Assembly: GCA_030065855.1 (NCBI GenBank)
Contig: JASJCT010000022.1
Location: 161,743 to 225,742, forward strand
Reading direction: 5' to 3'
Source: Myxococcota bacterium
Lineage (GTDB): Bacteria > Myxococcota_A > Polyangia > JAAYKL01
DNA: 64,000 bases
The notes below the pieces were generated by a model. The model saw nothing but the letters and a program-made list of their open reading frames with translations, was not told where the DNA came from and did no database searches. Shown here one piece after another: positions 1 through 8,109 of the stretch (position 1 is the stretch's first letter; the number at the start of each line of letters is the position of its first letter). The position numbers were made by a program, and so were the translations under genes.

Positions 1-1
1 G

Positions 2-907
2 GTACCGCTCCAGACCCTGAACCCAGCCATTCTCGCGGAATGGGGCCGACGAGGAAGTACAGCAACCTACAGAGATGCGGTGGCAATGTTCAAGGATGCT
101 GGATTTGATAACGAGCAGATTGGCACTGACGTGCTCATCGGTCATCCAGATCAGTCCCTTGAGGAGGTCATCCGATCTCTCTGTTTTGTCTGGTCCCAAG
201 GTGTTTCTCCGTTGCTGCTGACTTACACATCTGTCCCGGGAAGCAAAGATGAAAAGAAGTGGACCCACCGGATCGCAGGGATTCCCATTGAATCGCGCCA
301 TCCGTTTTTGTTTCCCTTGGCAGATCCTACCTACCCGGCAAGTGATTTTCGGCAGCTATTTGTACTCAGCCGGGTGCTTCCTGAGCATATCGAGACCGCC
401 CTTGGTTACTTGGATCCAGACAGTCCGGTGCCAGGCATGATCGAGCGGGGTCTTAATGAATTTGGGTTTGACATTCCCCAGCGAAGCATAGGGGCTGATC
501 TACCATCAAAATTAGTCGATCGGACTACAGCGTTTCTTTCGTTTTCGTGGGAGCTCGTTCTCACTCTCCTCGAGCTCGGTTCGACTGCCGCTGCTCTGCC
601 ATTAGTGGATCGGTGTGAGCGTGTACCAGTGTGCGAGTCTAGGTATTTGGAAGTGCCCAGGCTGTTTTTTGAGGCCAACGAGGTAGATGCTGCGGTTCGT
701 ACTCTGCAGTTCACTGCTAAATGGCTGCCTCCATCCAAACGGACCCAAGTGCTCGAGATACTAGGCAATTCTGACGAAACTGTTGCGAGTCGCTTTCTCG
801 CAGCAGTGCCGATTGTGACCAGGGCCCTCGACGCCTGGGGCCACAGTCGAGAAGCAAGCGCCTGGCAGCAGTTACTGCCGGGCTATGACAAGGCCGTGTC
901 GTCGTAG
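2..907 (+). CDS. Radical SAM protein, C-terminal part (gene runs off the left edge)
   Basis: The reading frame is open from base 2, so the ORF-track start (a GTG at 80) is internal and the real start lies outside the window. Around 301 residues are visible. The segment GFDNEQIGTDVLIGHPDQSL followed by a long helix and TYTSVPGSKDEKKW matches the end of the radical SAM barrel in B12-associated radical SAM proteins, where a GLPGQ-like turn and a P-x-PG-S/T loop occur. The CxxxCxxC cluster motif would be upstream and cannot be seen. The final 150 residues are helical and unfamiliar. It is followed after 54 bp by a small gene with its own ribosome site. The substrate is unknown. Confidence 0.7.
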   Translation, partial: VPLQTLNPAILAEWGRRGSTATYRDAVAMFKDAGFDNEQIGTDVLIGHPDQSLEEVIRSLCFVWSQGVSPLLLTYTSVPGSKDEKKWTHRIAGIPIESRHPFLFPLADPTYPASDFRQLFVLSRVLPEHIETALGYLDPDSPVPGMIERGLNEFGFDIPQRSIGADLPSKLVDRTTAFLSFSWELVLTLLELGSTAAALPLVDRCERVPVCESRYLEVPRLFFEANEVDAAVRTLQFTAKWLPPSKRTQVLEILGNSDETVASRFLAAVPIVTRALDAWGHSREASAWQQLLPGYDKAVSS

Positions 908-961
908 GGACGCGGTCGCCTATTTGGCCGCTCCAAAAAGGAGCGGAAAAAGGAGAACCCC

Positions 962-1258
962 ATGGGAGAGAACAATGAAATGTTAGCTGCAGTCCAACCC
1001 TGGTTGGCTGCCCTTTACGAATCTGGCGCCGCAACCCTTAGTCCGACAGGTGCGGTGAACATGAACCCCGAAGTGCGGAACCTCTTCAGCGCCATTCACG
1101 CTGTGCTGGCTGGCGGTGAGGTAAAGCTCGAAGTAGTGGATACCGGCGGTGCCGCATATGCCACCCTGGAATCCCACATGGACCGGGCCATCGGACAAGT
1201 AGGCAAGCTCGCTGCCGAGCTCGGCGGCGCCGATGGAATTGCCCCGATGGGCGCCTAG
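962..1258 (+). CDS. Small hypothetical protein, 98 aa
   Basis: An ATG is preceded by AGGAG at good spacing (gaaaaaggagaacccc), so this is probably a real gene. The protein has no membrane segment and no signal peptide. It reads as two short amphipathic helical parts around a Gly-rich centre (GGEVKLEVVDTGGAAYATL) and ends in Gly/Ala-rich sequence. I do not recognise a family. It lies between the radical SAM gene and a polyprenyl-synthase/histidine-kinase pair. A substrate-peptide or pheromone-precursor role is possible from position alone. There is no Cys, and the only Trp is near the N-terminus, unlike ComX, whose modified Trp is near the C-terminus. Confidence 0.6.
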   Translation: MGENNEMLAAVQPWLAALYESGAATLSPTGAVNMNPEVRNLFSAIHAVLAGGEVKLEVVDTGGAAYATLESHMDRAIGQVGKLAAELGGADGIAPMGA

Positions 1259-1319
1259 TGAGTAAAAACCCATTCCTGGCCCCTTTTTCGGAAAGGTCGA
1301 GGAGACCCATCCCCCTGGT

Positions 1320-1342
1320 CCCCTTCCCTGCGAGGGAAGGGG
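1320..1342 (+). terminator. Perfect hairpin downstream of the 98-aa gene
   Basis: A 10-bp perfect stem with a 3-nt loop (CCCTTCCCT-gcg-AGGGAAGGG) lies 60 bp after the stop codon. No U-tract follows, so it may be a repeat arm rather than an intrinsic terminator. Confidence 0.35.
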
Positions 1343-1376
1343 GAGGGAGTGTGCCGCGAAGCGGCTGCTGTTCTGG

Positions 1377-1474
1377 ATTCCCCCTTTGAAAAAGGGGGGA
1401 AGGGGGATTTTGTCACCTCACAACGCACGAGGGAGAGACGAAATCCCCCCAGCCCCCTTTTTCAAAGGGGGAGA
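1377..1474. repeat. Interspersed inverted-repeat element, family A
   Basis: The arms are CCCCCTTTGAAAAAGGGGG plus AAGGGGGATTTTGTC on the left and GACGAAATCCCCCC plus CCCCCTTTTTCAAAGGGGG on the right, around a short spacer. The element is about 98 bp and palindromic overall. Related copies lie at about 5578-5672 and, as a half copy, 13244-13279. It looks like a non-autonomous MITE/REP-type repeat. Confidence 0.75.
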
Positions 1475-1508
1475 ATGCGAAAACCGCTGATCAGCCGTGC
1501 ATCCGGCG

Positions 1509-1587
1509 TGTAGGGCCGGGGTTTATCCCCGGCCGTGTATTGGGTGCAATGAATAGGAGGCGGCGTGGGATAAACCCACGCCCTACA
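1509..1587. repeat. Interspersed inverted-repeat element, family B
   Basis: The ends are inverted repeats: TGTAGGGC at the left and GCCCTACA at the right, with GTTTATCCCC facing GGGATAAACCC inside. It is about 79 bp and ends 4 bp before the chosen ATG of the next gene, so it forms the 5' leader of that gene. With family A it fills the 332-bp gap 1259-1590. Confidence 0.7.
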
Positions 1588-1590
1588 ACC

Positions 1591-2379
1591 ATGTTTTCTA
1601 TTTCTAGCAATCCGGTCATTAACCTAGCCACCCGCAAGTGGCTAGGCCGCCTGGCCAGGCAGGGAGAGATCCTGGACCCACCATCGTGGGACATTATCCA
1701 GCGCATGATAGACAGATGCCACCAGGTCCACCCGGGCGGGGTAATCCACGACCTGGCCCTGGAATTGGGCGCAGCCCAGGAACCCGCGACCATTGCAGGG
1801 TCTTCAGCCCACGTGTTCTACGCAGTCTGCTCGGTTACGGACGACCTGCAAGACGGGGATACAGATGACTATCTGGCAGATGTACCCATGTCCCTCAGGA
1901 TCAATGCCCAGTCCCATCTACTCTGCCTTATGGCAGATCGCCTGGCCGAGCTGACAGAAAGTTTGGGTACTGCGGATTCTTCCGTACTCATAGCTGCGGT
2001 GTATCGCACTGGAGCGACCATGCTCACAGGCCAGCGCCTGGAGATCGTGCGGGATCCCTGGACCATGGAAGCGTACGAGCAGGTGGCCCGGCAAAGCGCA
2101 GGCGCCCAATTTAGAGCGTACTTTTGCCTGGCCGCGATGGCTGCACAAGTGCCCCAAAACCCATGGGACTTATTTGGTCAGGCGTTTGGAGCTCTTCTTC
2201 AAGTTGTGGTTGACATTGAGTCCAAAGACGAGCGATTATTGGCCCTATCGAAAAACGCCAGGGCAGCACTGCACAAGAAGTTCGCCCTTGAGCTGACTGA
2301 AGTCGCTCAAGAAGTAGGTGCTGCCGGAGCGGCCATTGCTGCCGCGTTGTTGAGGCGGGGGAGCCAATGTCGTGGTTGA
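1591..2379 (+). CDS. Polyprenyl synthase-like protein (class I isoprenoid synthase fold)
   Basis: The ORF track begins at a TTG inside repeat B. The ATG at 1591, just after the repeat, is the more credible start and gives 262 aa. The helical protein has the first aspartate-rich motif as DDLQDGD near residue 84, typical of trans-prenyltransferases (DDxxD). The second aspartate-rich motif is poorly kept (VVVDIESKDE). Family members condense isopentenyl diphosphate units or transfer a prenyl group. The gene overlaps the following histidine kinase by 13 bp, so the two are translated together. This recalls ComQ-ComP of Bacillus, where a prenyltransferase modifies a peptide sensed by the kinase. 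The functional parallel is inference. Confidence 0.6.
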   Translation: MFSISSNPVINLATRKWLGRLARQGEILDPPSWDIIQRMIDRCHQVHPGGVIHDLALELGAAQEPATIAGSSAHVFYAVCSVTDDLQDGDTDDYLADVPMSLRINAQSHLLCLMADRLAELTESLGTADSSVLIAAVYRTGATMLTGQRLEIVRDPWTMEAYEQVARQSAGAQFRAYFCLAAMAAQVPQNPWDLFGQAFGALLQVVVDIESKDERLLALSKNARAALHKKFALELTEVAQEVGAAGAAIAAALLRRGSQCRG

Positions 2380-4337
2380 CATCTACTTTTCGGGCATATG
2401 TAAATTCTTTTAAGACGCAAGAAGCGATAGATGCGTGCAGTCCGAGTAGCGTGGCCATCGCAGTGGGAATTATTTCCGGATTTTCGCTCGTGGCTCGCTA
2501 CGTGCCCAGCATCCACGAAACGATTCAACTCACGAGCGCGTTTTGGCCCATCCTGCTCGTGTCTATGGCTGGCACCAGCTCGCTTATCTGTTGGCTACTT
2601 TTGCCTGAGCGCAAGTCAGTGGCTGCCCTTTTTCAACCATTTGAAAATTCCCTATATTGCTCATCTGTAATCGCGATTGGGGTACAGTCGAACGAGCCCA
2701 CCGAGTACGTCTGCTCATTGTTTTGCATGGTGGCCTGCTGGTACTATGGGCATTGGTATGCCCTTACCCTGCTTGGCACCCTTTCTGTATCTGCCGGACC
2801 GATCATAGTGGGTCTGGTATTTGGTGCGCGTCCTATTAACTGGTGCATTATTGGGGTGTGTATTGGGATGTACATCTATTTTGCAGACAGAACCCGAAAG
2901 AAACGCATCCAAGAAATAGTACAGACTAATTCACCCAAAGAGGTCATGAGTAAGGCAGAGACAATTATCTCGGCAGTCCCTGCAGTCCCTTCTGAGAGTC
3001 GTGATCGAGTACGCAAATGGTTAAATGATCAAGTAGATATGCTTTTTGGTTCATTGCGAGCTGCTCCCCTGCTACCCAAGGCTTTTTTGATCCCACTTTT
3101 TGTGTTCTTGATCGGGGCGAGTATTCTCTTTTTACCCTTGCCTGGTTTGGGCCATGTCCAGGAACCGCTCAGGTTGCGTCCCTCCCTTGTCCCAGTAAGT
3201 GCCGCCCTTGTTTGCTGGCTTTGTTTTCAGGGTTTCTTGCTTAGAAAGGCCCGATTCGCGGCGCTAGCCCGAGTATCCAGGTTTGCGGGCTGGGTGCTTT
3301 TTAGCACATTCATCGTGATTCTGGCAGTGCTTTCAAATCCCTCGGCCCAGTACATATTTGCCGGAATCTACGCAGCGTTTGCCTGGTGGTGGGGTCGGTT
3401 TTATGCCTTTTCTTATATCGGAGCTGCAATCGCCATGGGCGGACCTATAGCGATTGCAGTTCTGGGCGGCGTGGAGCCCGTTACCCTTATCATAATAGGC
3501 CTTGGTGTGATGGCGTTCACTATTTCATCGAGACACACTTCCAGCACCTTTGCCGTAAACGACCGAAAAGCCAGGACTGACACGACGCTTGAGCAATTGG
3601 ATCAGTTGTTTATTGTACAGCAAAAGGCAGCCATGCGAACGGTGAACTCGGAGTACTTGGCTGCTTGTCATGACATGAAGAACGCTTTGGGACCGATTCA
3701 TTGGAACCTGGACTATTTCCTCGGCCAGCTCGGGGTCTACACAGAGGACTCGATGAAAGCGGTTGCAGAGGCGAACCAATGCGCGGTAAGGGCCTTGGAC
3801 ACCCTTGAGAATCTGCACAACACCTTGCGTGCGCGCACCAAGGAGATAGCTGCGATTGAGAATTTCGACCTTCCCTCGGTCGTGCCTGGACCCCACCGGT
3901 TGGGCAAGGAAGCCCAGCCCGTTCCGGGTATCGAGATCATCACCACGATTCCCCCTCCTGCTGTGCAACTGAGCGGCAGTGCTGAAAATTTCCAGATGGT
4001 GGTGCGCAATTTGATCGGCAATGCAAAAGACGCGGGCGCAAAGACCGTAAAGATCGGAACCGTGCTCGTGGATGGGGGGGCTCGTGTGGTGCTCAGCCTA
4101 TCTGACGACGGGCCTGGCCTTCCAGAAGAAGTGCGGGAGAAGCTATTTCGTCCGTTTGTCACGTCGGGCAAGCCCAACGGCACGGGCCTTGGCCTGTACC
4201 TGTCGCACAAGCTAATCGAAACCATGGGCGGGGACTTAAAACTCGTCAGCACTGGCGAAGACGGCACCTCGTTCGACCTGGTTCTACCCGTGGCCCAGGT
4301 AGAGTCCATACCCAGGGGATCGGGTCCCCCGAGTTAG
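2367..4337 (+). CDS. Membrane sensor histidine kinase
   Basis: The 656-aa protein starts at an ATG preceded by GGGGAG. About the first 400 residues hold two blocks of hydrophobic helices separated by a soluble stretch near residues 180-225. There is no recognisable periplasmic sensor domain. The kinase core follows: an H-box variant, CHDMKNALGPIHWNLDYF; an N-box, NLIGNAKDAGA; G1, DDGPGLP; an F-box-like LFRPFVTSG; and G2, GTGLGLYLSH. It should autophosphorylate on the His of CHDMKN. No response regulator is adjacent, so its partner is unknown. It overlaps the polyprenyl-synthase-like gene, which suggests the signal is isoprenoid-related. It is the last gene before a repeat cluster. Confidence 0.85.
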   Translation: MSWLTSTFRAYVNSFKTQEAIDACSPSSVAIAVGIISGFSLVARYVPSIHETIQLTSAFWPILLVSMAGTSSLICWLLLPERKSVAALFQPFENSLYCSSVIAIGVQSNEPTEYVCSLFCMVACWYYGHWYALTLLGTLSVSAGPIIVGLVFGARPINWCIIGVCIGMYIYFADRTRKKRIQEIVQTNSPKEVMSKAETIISAVPAVPSESRDRVRKWLNDQVDMLFGSLRAAPLLPKAFLIPLFVFLIGASILFLPLPGLGHVQEPLRLRPSLVPVSAALVCWLCFQGFLLRKARFAALARVSRFAGWVLFSTFIVILAVLSNPSAQYIFAGIYAAFAWWWGRFYAFSYIGAAIAMGGPIAIAVLGGVEPVTLIIIGLGVMAFTISSRHTSSTFAVNDRKARTDTTLEQLDQLFIVQQKAAMRTVNSEYLAACHDMKNALGPIHWNLDYFLGQLGVYTEDSMKAVAEANQCAVRALDTLENLHNTLRARTKEIAAIENFDLPSVVPGPHRLGKEAQPVPGIEIITTIPPPAVQLSGSAENFQMVVRNLIGNAKDAGAKTVKIGTVLVDGGARVVLSLSDDGPGLPEEVREKLFRPFVTSGKPNGTGLGLYLSHKLIETMGGDLKLVSTGEDGTSFDLVLPVAQVESIPRGSGPPS

Positions 4338-4361
4338 GGGGTGTCCCGTAATTCATCCAAG

Positions 4362-4450
4362 ATCGTCATTCCCGCACAGGCGGGAATCTAGAATACGATA
4401 TAAATACAATAGGTTACATGGGTCCCCGCCTGCGCGGGGACGACGAAAGT
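4362..4450. repeat. Interspersed inverted-repeat element, family C
   Basis: The left arm is CGTCATTCCCGCACAGGCGGGAATC and the right arm GGTCCCCGCCTGCGCGGGGACGACG, each itself a hairpin, around an AT-rich centre. This is a common type of dispersed bacterial repeat. It opens the 626-bp gene-free stretch 4338-4963. Confidence 0.65.
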
Positions 4451-4470
4451 GTTGCAACTACTACTTCCAA

Positions 4471-4721
4471 CCCCCACCCCGGCCCTCCCCCGGTGGACGC
4501 TTGGACGTTGGGGGAGGGTGAGGGACAATTTTTTCTTGGCATTCCTAGGTTTCTTTTGGATTCGGACTCTTTCGATCGTTTCTCTTTTTTGCTAGAAAGT
4601 TGTAAATTAACCGGCCTGTAATGGTCCCTAGTTCACCCGCCCCCGATGTCCTTTAAAGCGCTATTCTGCTTCCCCCTCCCCCAACGTCCAAGCGTCCACC
4701 GGGGGAGGGCCGGGGTGGGGG
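4471..4721. repeat. 48-bp exact inverted repeat enclosing about 155 bp
   Basis: Bases 4471-4518 and 4674-4721 are exact reverse complements (core GGTGGACGCTTGGACG). The enclosed sequence is AT-rich and has no convincing gene. The right arm runs directly into a 36-bp tandem repeat whose unit repeats part of the arm (CCGGGGTGGGGG). It could be a MITE-like element or a strong cruciform. Confidence 0.8.
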
Positions 4722-4886
4722 CTGGAAGTACGGTGGGCTCACATGCCGGGGTGGGGGCTGGAAGTACGGTGGGCTCACATGCCGGGGTGGGGGCTGGAAG
4801 TACGGTGGGCTCACATGCCCGGGACGAGGGCTGGAAGTACGGTGGTTCAGGAGGGCCGGGGTGGGGGCTGGAAGTAAGGTGGGGGC
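4709..4886. repeat. 36-bp tandem repeat (minisatellite), about 4-5 units
   Basis: Three identical contiguous 36-bp units at 4709-4744, 4745-4780 and 4781-4816 (starting GCCGGGGTGGGGGCTGGAAG) are followed by two diverged copies. There are no spacers, so it is not CRISPR. ORFs on both strands through it are low-complexity translations of the repeat. Confidence 0.9.
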
Positions 4887-4963
4887 CAATAGCCGTTGCG
4901 GGATACCTAAAAAAGCCGCACGGTATCGCTTGAAGGGACCGGCGATGCGTGTAAGTTTCTACT

Positions 4964-5515
4964 ATGGTCGAGGAAAAGCGAATAAAGCACCGGCGGTATG
5001 AAGATAGACGCGTGGCGCTGATGCTGGCGATCCACGAGGTGTTGTTCGATACCCCCCACGGTGACAACCGAGATGAACAGATACTCAACGCCATTTGCCA
5101 GGACTTTGGTGCGGATCGCGCTGCGTTTTTGCACCCACTTACCAATGGCAACGGGGTTCAGCTCGCTGTGACCGCTGGTGGTTGGGAGGCAGTCGATGCG
5201 GGCGGTCGGCAGCTCGTGGGATCTGGCATCAACACCCTGTGGCAGTTGCAACAAGACGCCCCTGGCGCGCTCACGTTGACCCGGGTCAAGCGGCCGACCG
5301 TGTTTCCCGCTGAGGATTGGGACGATCTGTGGCGTGGTTCCCTGGCCGATTCAACAATGGCCCTGCTCAGCGTTCACCTGACGCCTAAAACGGCGCCGGT
5401 CGAGATTCTTTGGTTGTTGCAATCCAGCTGCTCGCGCGAGTGGAGCAGCCAGGATCGGGACCTGGCAGAGGAAGTCGCAGCCCTTATTTCTCGGGTGCGG
5501 GACAAGGCTTCTTAA
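4964..5515 (+). CDS. GAF-like domain protein, 183 aa
   Basis: A soluble protein begins with a charged helix (EEKRIKHRRYEDRRVALMLAIHEVLF). The alternating alpha/beta pattern that follows, with a mid-protein DFGADRAAFLHPL and a late LLQSSCSREWSSQDRDLAEEVAALISRVRD, is typical of a GAF domain. The closing helix with W-S-x-x-D-x-x-L-x-E is characteristic of GAF C-termini. There is no output domain, so it may act as a stand-alone ligand sensor or in complex with another protein. It lies after the tandem repeats and before the TPR lipoproteins. The start is the first ATG, with only a weak ribosome site (GTAAG). Confidence 0.55.
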   Translation: MVEEKRIKHRRYEDRRVALMLAIHEVLFDTPHGDNRDEQILNAICQDFGADRAAFLHPLTNGNGVQLAVTAGGWEAVDAGGRQLVGSGINTLWQLQQDAPGALTLTRVKRPTVFPAEDWDDLWRGSLADSTMALLSVHLTPKTAPVEILWLLQSSCSREWSSQDRDLAEEVAALISRVRDKAS

Positions 5516-5560
5516 AAAGGTGATGATTGAAACTCGCTCTAGAGCTCTACCAAGTCTACA

Positions 5561-6820
5561 ATGTCGAGGAAGAACTCTCCCCCTTTCACAAAGGGGGCCG
5601 GGGGGATTTCGTCAGTTCTTTTGATGTTGCGAAGTGACAAAATCCCCCTCCCCCCCTTTTTCAAGGGGGAATTTGCAAAATTAAATCGACAAAACTCGTA
5701 TGGCGTAGCACTAGCCGTTCTCCTGATTTTCTCTTGCGGCGTCCTTGCATGTCACCGCCGGCCTCCACTCGAAGTTCCAGAGCCCCAGCAAGACGATCAA
5801 TCCACCCCACCGGACATGGTGTTGACCCCCCTTCACTTTCGAGCAGTGCCAGCTGAGGATCATTTTGACATAGAAGCGTACGACGCTGCAGGATTGTTCG
5901 ACCGCGCGCGCAAGTACCAACGCAGCAACGACTGCCAGCGGGCAACCTCGATATACCATCGGCTCGTGGCTGAGTTTCCAACTTCGACCCTTGCCGCGCC
6001 GTCCCTTTACAATAGCGGGCTATGCAACACGGCGATGAAAGCATACCGCCTCGCAGCCGAGGATTACACCCGGATCGCCACTGCATATCCCGAGTCCGAG
6101 GATGCCACAGCTGCCCTGTTTCAAGCAGCTGAAGCGTATGAAAAACTAGAGGACTGGGACGCGGCCTTGGCTGCGTTCGATCTCATCCTGACCGAACGCG
6201 CCGATGTATCGGACATTGAGCGGGTAGAGGCCCTGGCTCGAAAGGGATCTGCCCTGATGGCGCTCGACAAGCAACGCCAGGCCAACACCACACTCAATAC
6301 CGCGGTGCTGGTCTTTCGAACGGGCAAGGGGATCCCAGCAACCGCGTCCACCTATTACTACGCCATGGCCAGCTTTAAGCTGGCTGAGATCATCCACGGG
6401 GAAATGCAGGCCGTGACCTTGCCCGGGGAGGAGGCCCTGATCAAGCCAGCCCTGGAGCAAAAGTGCCAGCTGCTGATCGACGCGCAAGCAGCGTATACAA
6501 AGACCATTCGCGTGGCCCACCCCCACTGGGCCGCAGCTGCGGCGTTTCGCATTGGAGATCTCTACCTGAACCTGTGGGAGGATATGGTGGCCGCGCCCCC
6601 GCCGGCAGATCTGGAGCGAGAAGCGCGGGAGGTGTATGCCGAAGTGCTAAAAGACCGCATCCGCGTTCTGCTGAAGAAGGCTATTTTTCAGTGGGAGCGC
6701 ACCTTAAAAATGGCCAGACGGCTCAACCTGAGCAACCAGTGGGTCGAGCAGACCACCCAGTCGTTAAAAGAAATCCGCGAGCGGCTCGCTATTGATGTGA
6801 CCAATACTGCCACCGAATGA
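5561..6820 (+). CDS. TPR-repeat lipoprotein with repeat-derived N-terminus
   Basis: The hydrophobic stretch YGVALAVLLIFSCGVLAC ends in a good lipobox (VLAC), so the mature protein should be lipid-anchored. The body carries TPR-like helical pairs (AGLFDRARKYQRSNDCQRAT, AALFQAAEAYEKLEDWDAAL), like outer-membrane or gliding/secretion scaffold lipoproteins. The residues before the signal (NSPPFTKGAGG ... PLPPFFKGEF) are translated from a family A interspersed repeat. There is no in-frame ATG, GTG or TTG between the repeat and the hydrophobic core. The start must therefore lie in the repeat, at 5561 or at the internal ATG of LLMLRSD. The gene is followed after 25 bp by a second TPR lipoprotein, probably in one operon. 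Confidence 0.7.
   Translation: MSRKNSPPFTKGAGGISSVLLMLRSDKIPLPPFFKGEFAKLNRQNSYGVALAVLLIFSCGVLACHRRPPLEVPEPQQDDQSTPPDMVLTPLHFRAVPAEDHFDIEAYDAAGLFDRARKYQRSNDCQRATSIYHRLVAEFPTSTLAAPSLYNSGLCNTAMKAYRLAAEDYTRIATAYPESEDATAALFQAAEAYEKLEDWDAALAAFDLILTERADVSDIERVEALARKGSALMALDKQRQANTTLNTAVLVFRTGKGIPATASTYYYAMASFKLAEIIHGEMQAVTLPGEEALIKPALEQKCQLLIDAQAAYTKTIRVAHPHWAAAAAFRIGDLYLNLWEDMVAAPPPADLEREAREVYAEVLKDRIRVLLKKAIFQWERTLKMARRLNLSNQWVEQTTQSLKEIRERLAIDVTNTATE
5578..5672. repeat. Interspersed inverted-repeat element, family A, inside a coding region
   Basis: The left arm is CCCCCTTTCACAAAGGGGG plus GGGGGGATTTCGTC and the right arm is GACAAAATCCCCC plus CCCCCTTTTTCAAGGGGG. It has the same layout as the copy at 1377-1474 and supplies the start region of the TPR lipoprotein gene. 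Confidence 0.75.
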
Positions 6821-6845
6821 TATAACGCAGGCAACGGAGGTTACC

Positions 6846-8012
6846 ATGTCTGTACTTTGCCGAGCGTGCTGTTATGTCCTGTTTTCACTTTTTTTAGCCA
6901 GCGGATGCACCCCATCGGCCACCCTGCCGCCTGTGCACGAGCCAATCGACAGCCCGGCCTGGCAGCAGTGCGCTGGAGAGCTCGCAAAACGGGAGTCGAT
7001 CGGCATGATCGACGACCTCACCCTCGATGCCAAGACCCTCCTTTGCCAAGGTGTGACCCTGGCCGCTTCGGGCAAGGTAGACGAGGGGCTAGAAATGCTC
7101 ACGGAATCGGGCGTGCGGGACAAGGAAGACCACCGACCCCACTATATGGCCGGCCGAATTCTGGTCAGGGAAGGTCGCTACGAGGAGGCCATTTCGGCGT
7201 TCAAGCGCTCGGCCACCCGCTTTCCCTCGATCGAAGTGCCTGCAGAGCGCATGGGACGACGGCTAATGGAGGAAAAAGGCACAGACGCTGCCATGCGCTT
7301 TCTGTCCATTGCCATGGAGCGGGGCCTGTGCCGCTACGGGTGCCAGGGGTTGATCGCCAAAATCCACCAAAAAACAGGTGATACTGCAGCGGCCGAAGCC
7401 ATGTACCGCAAGATGATCGCAGCCGATCCAGGAGAGCCGTCCGGCTATGTGGGTCTGGCAGGGATAAAAAACGCCGGTGCTAAGTACAGGGAGGAAGCGA
7501 CACTGCTGAGGCAGGCAAAGCGGGCCAAACACTTTGGGTCACTAAACCCGAACCAGCAGGCGGGCATCCTCTACAGCCTGGCGTTTGCCGAGTACAACGT
7601 CAACGAACACACGCACGCGGCCGGCAACATTGCCCAGGCAATTGCGCTCCAGGACGACCGCGCGGACTGGTACGTGCTCGCAGGGTGGATCGACCTAAAG
7701 CGCACCCGCTACGAGACTGCCCTGGCGTGGTTTGAAAAAGCCCAGGCACGCAATGCGGGGTTGAGCGCCGCATACCAAGGGGCAGGGGATGCGCGGATAG
7801 CCCTAAACCAGCTCGGCCAGGCAGAGAGCGCATACCAAATGGCGCGGGATAGGGATCCCACGAGCGGGGTCATCGCACTAAAGCTCGCCCACGTGGCCGC
7901 ACTTCAAGGCGACAAGGAAAAAGCAAAAAATTTCATCACCGATGCAACCCGCCTCGATGCAGCCGGCCTACCAGCCGATCTCATGGACAAAGTAACCAGC
8001 CTCCTCGAGTAA
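6846..8012 (+). CDS. TPR-repeat lipoprotein
   Basis: The ATG has an ideal ribosome site (ACGGAGGTTACC). The N-terminus is a lipoprotein signal, VLFSLFLASGC, with lipobox ASGC at residue 21. The remainder is TPR-like throughout, for example GRILVREGRYEEAISAFKRS, GDTAAAEAMYRKMIAADPGEP, LAGWIDLKRTRYETALAWFEKAQ and LNQLGQAESAYQMARDRDPTS. Such proteins act as periplasmic or outer-membrane assembly scaffolds; the partner is unknown. It is 25 bp downstream of another TPR lipoprotein and closes the operon at a GC-rich hairpin. The 388-aa length and intact frame suggest a functional gene. Confidence 0.8.
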   Translation: MSVLCRACCYVLFSLFLASGCTPSATLPPVHEPIDSPAWQQCAGELAKRESIGMIDDLTLDAKTLLCQGVTLAASGKVDEGLEMLTESGVRDKEDHRPHYMAGRILVREGRYEEAISAFKRSATRFPSIEVPAERMGRRLMEEKGTDAAMRFLSIAMERGLCRYGCQGLIAKIHQKTGDTAAAEAMYRKMIAADPGEPSGYVGLAGIKNAGAKYREEATLLRQAKRAKHFGSLNPNQQAGILYSLAFAEYNVNEHTHAAGNIAQAIALQDDRADWYVLAGWIDLKRTRYETALAWFEKAQARNAGLSAAYQGAGDARIALNQLGQAESAYQMARDRDPTSGVIALKLAHVAALQGDKEKAKNFITDATRLDAAGLPADLMDKVTSLLE

Positions 8013-8040
8013 GCCGGGGCATGCGAACTACCCCGGCTTT
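8012..8040 (+). terminator. Intrinsic terminator-like hairpin
   Basis: A perfect 8-bp stem AGCCGGGG / CCCCGGCT with an 11-nt loop starts at the stop codon of the TPR gene and is followed by TTT only. A second GC-rich stretch, GGCCCCGACCCCGGCC, follows. Confidence 0.6.
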
Positions 8041-8109
8041 GGCCCCGACCCCGGCCAATACATTCATCTAATTATTGCTGAGTCGTATAAATCCCATACA
8101 ATTTTATTT

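Noticed and set aside
1-6. GGTACC at the first base as evidence of a cloning junction
   Set aside because: A single six-base site at the edge is not informative; no vector sequence is visible.
4709-4886. Regular 36-bp repeats that could suggest a CRISPR array
   Set aside because: The units are directly adjacent with no spacers, and no cas genes are nearby.
4646-5151. ORFs on both strands with repeated GVGAGSTVGSHA or PPYFQPPPRH sequence
   Set aside because: They are translations of the tandem repeat in several frames and have no ribosome site.
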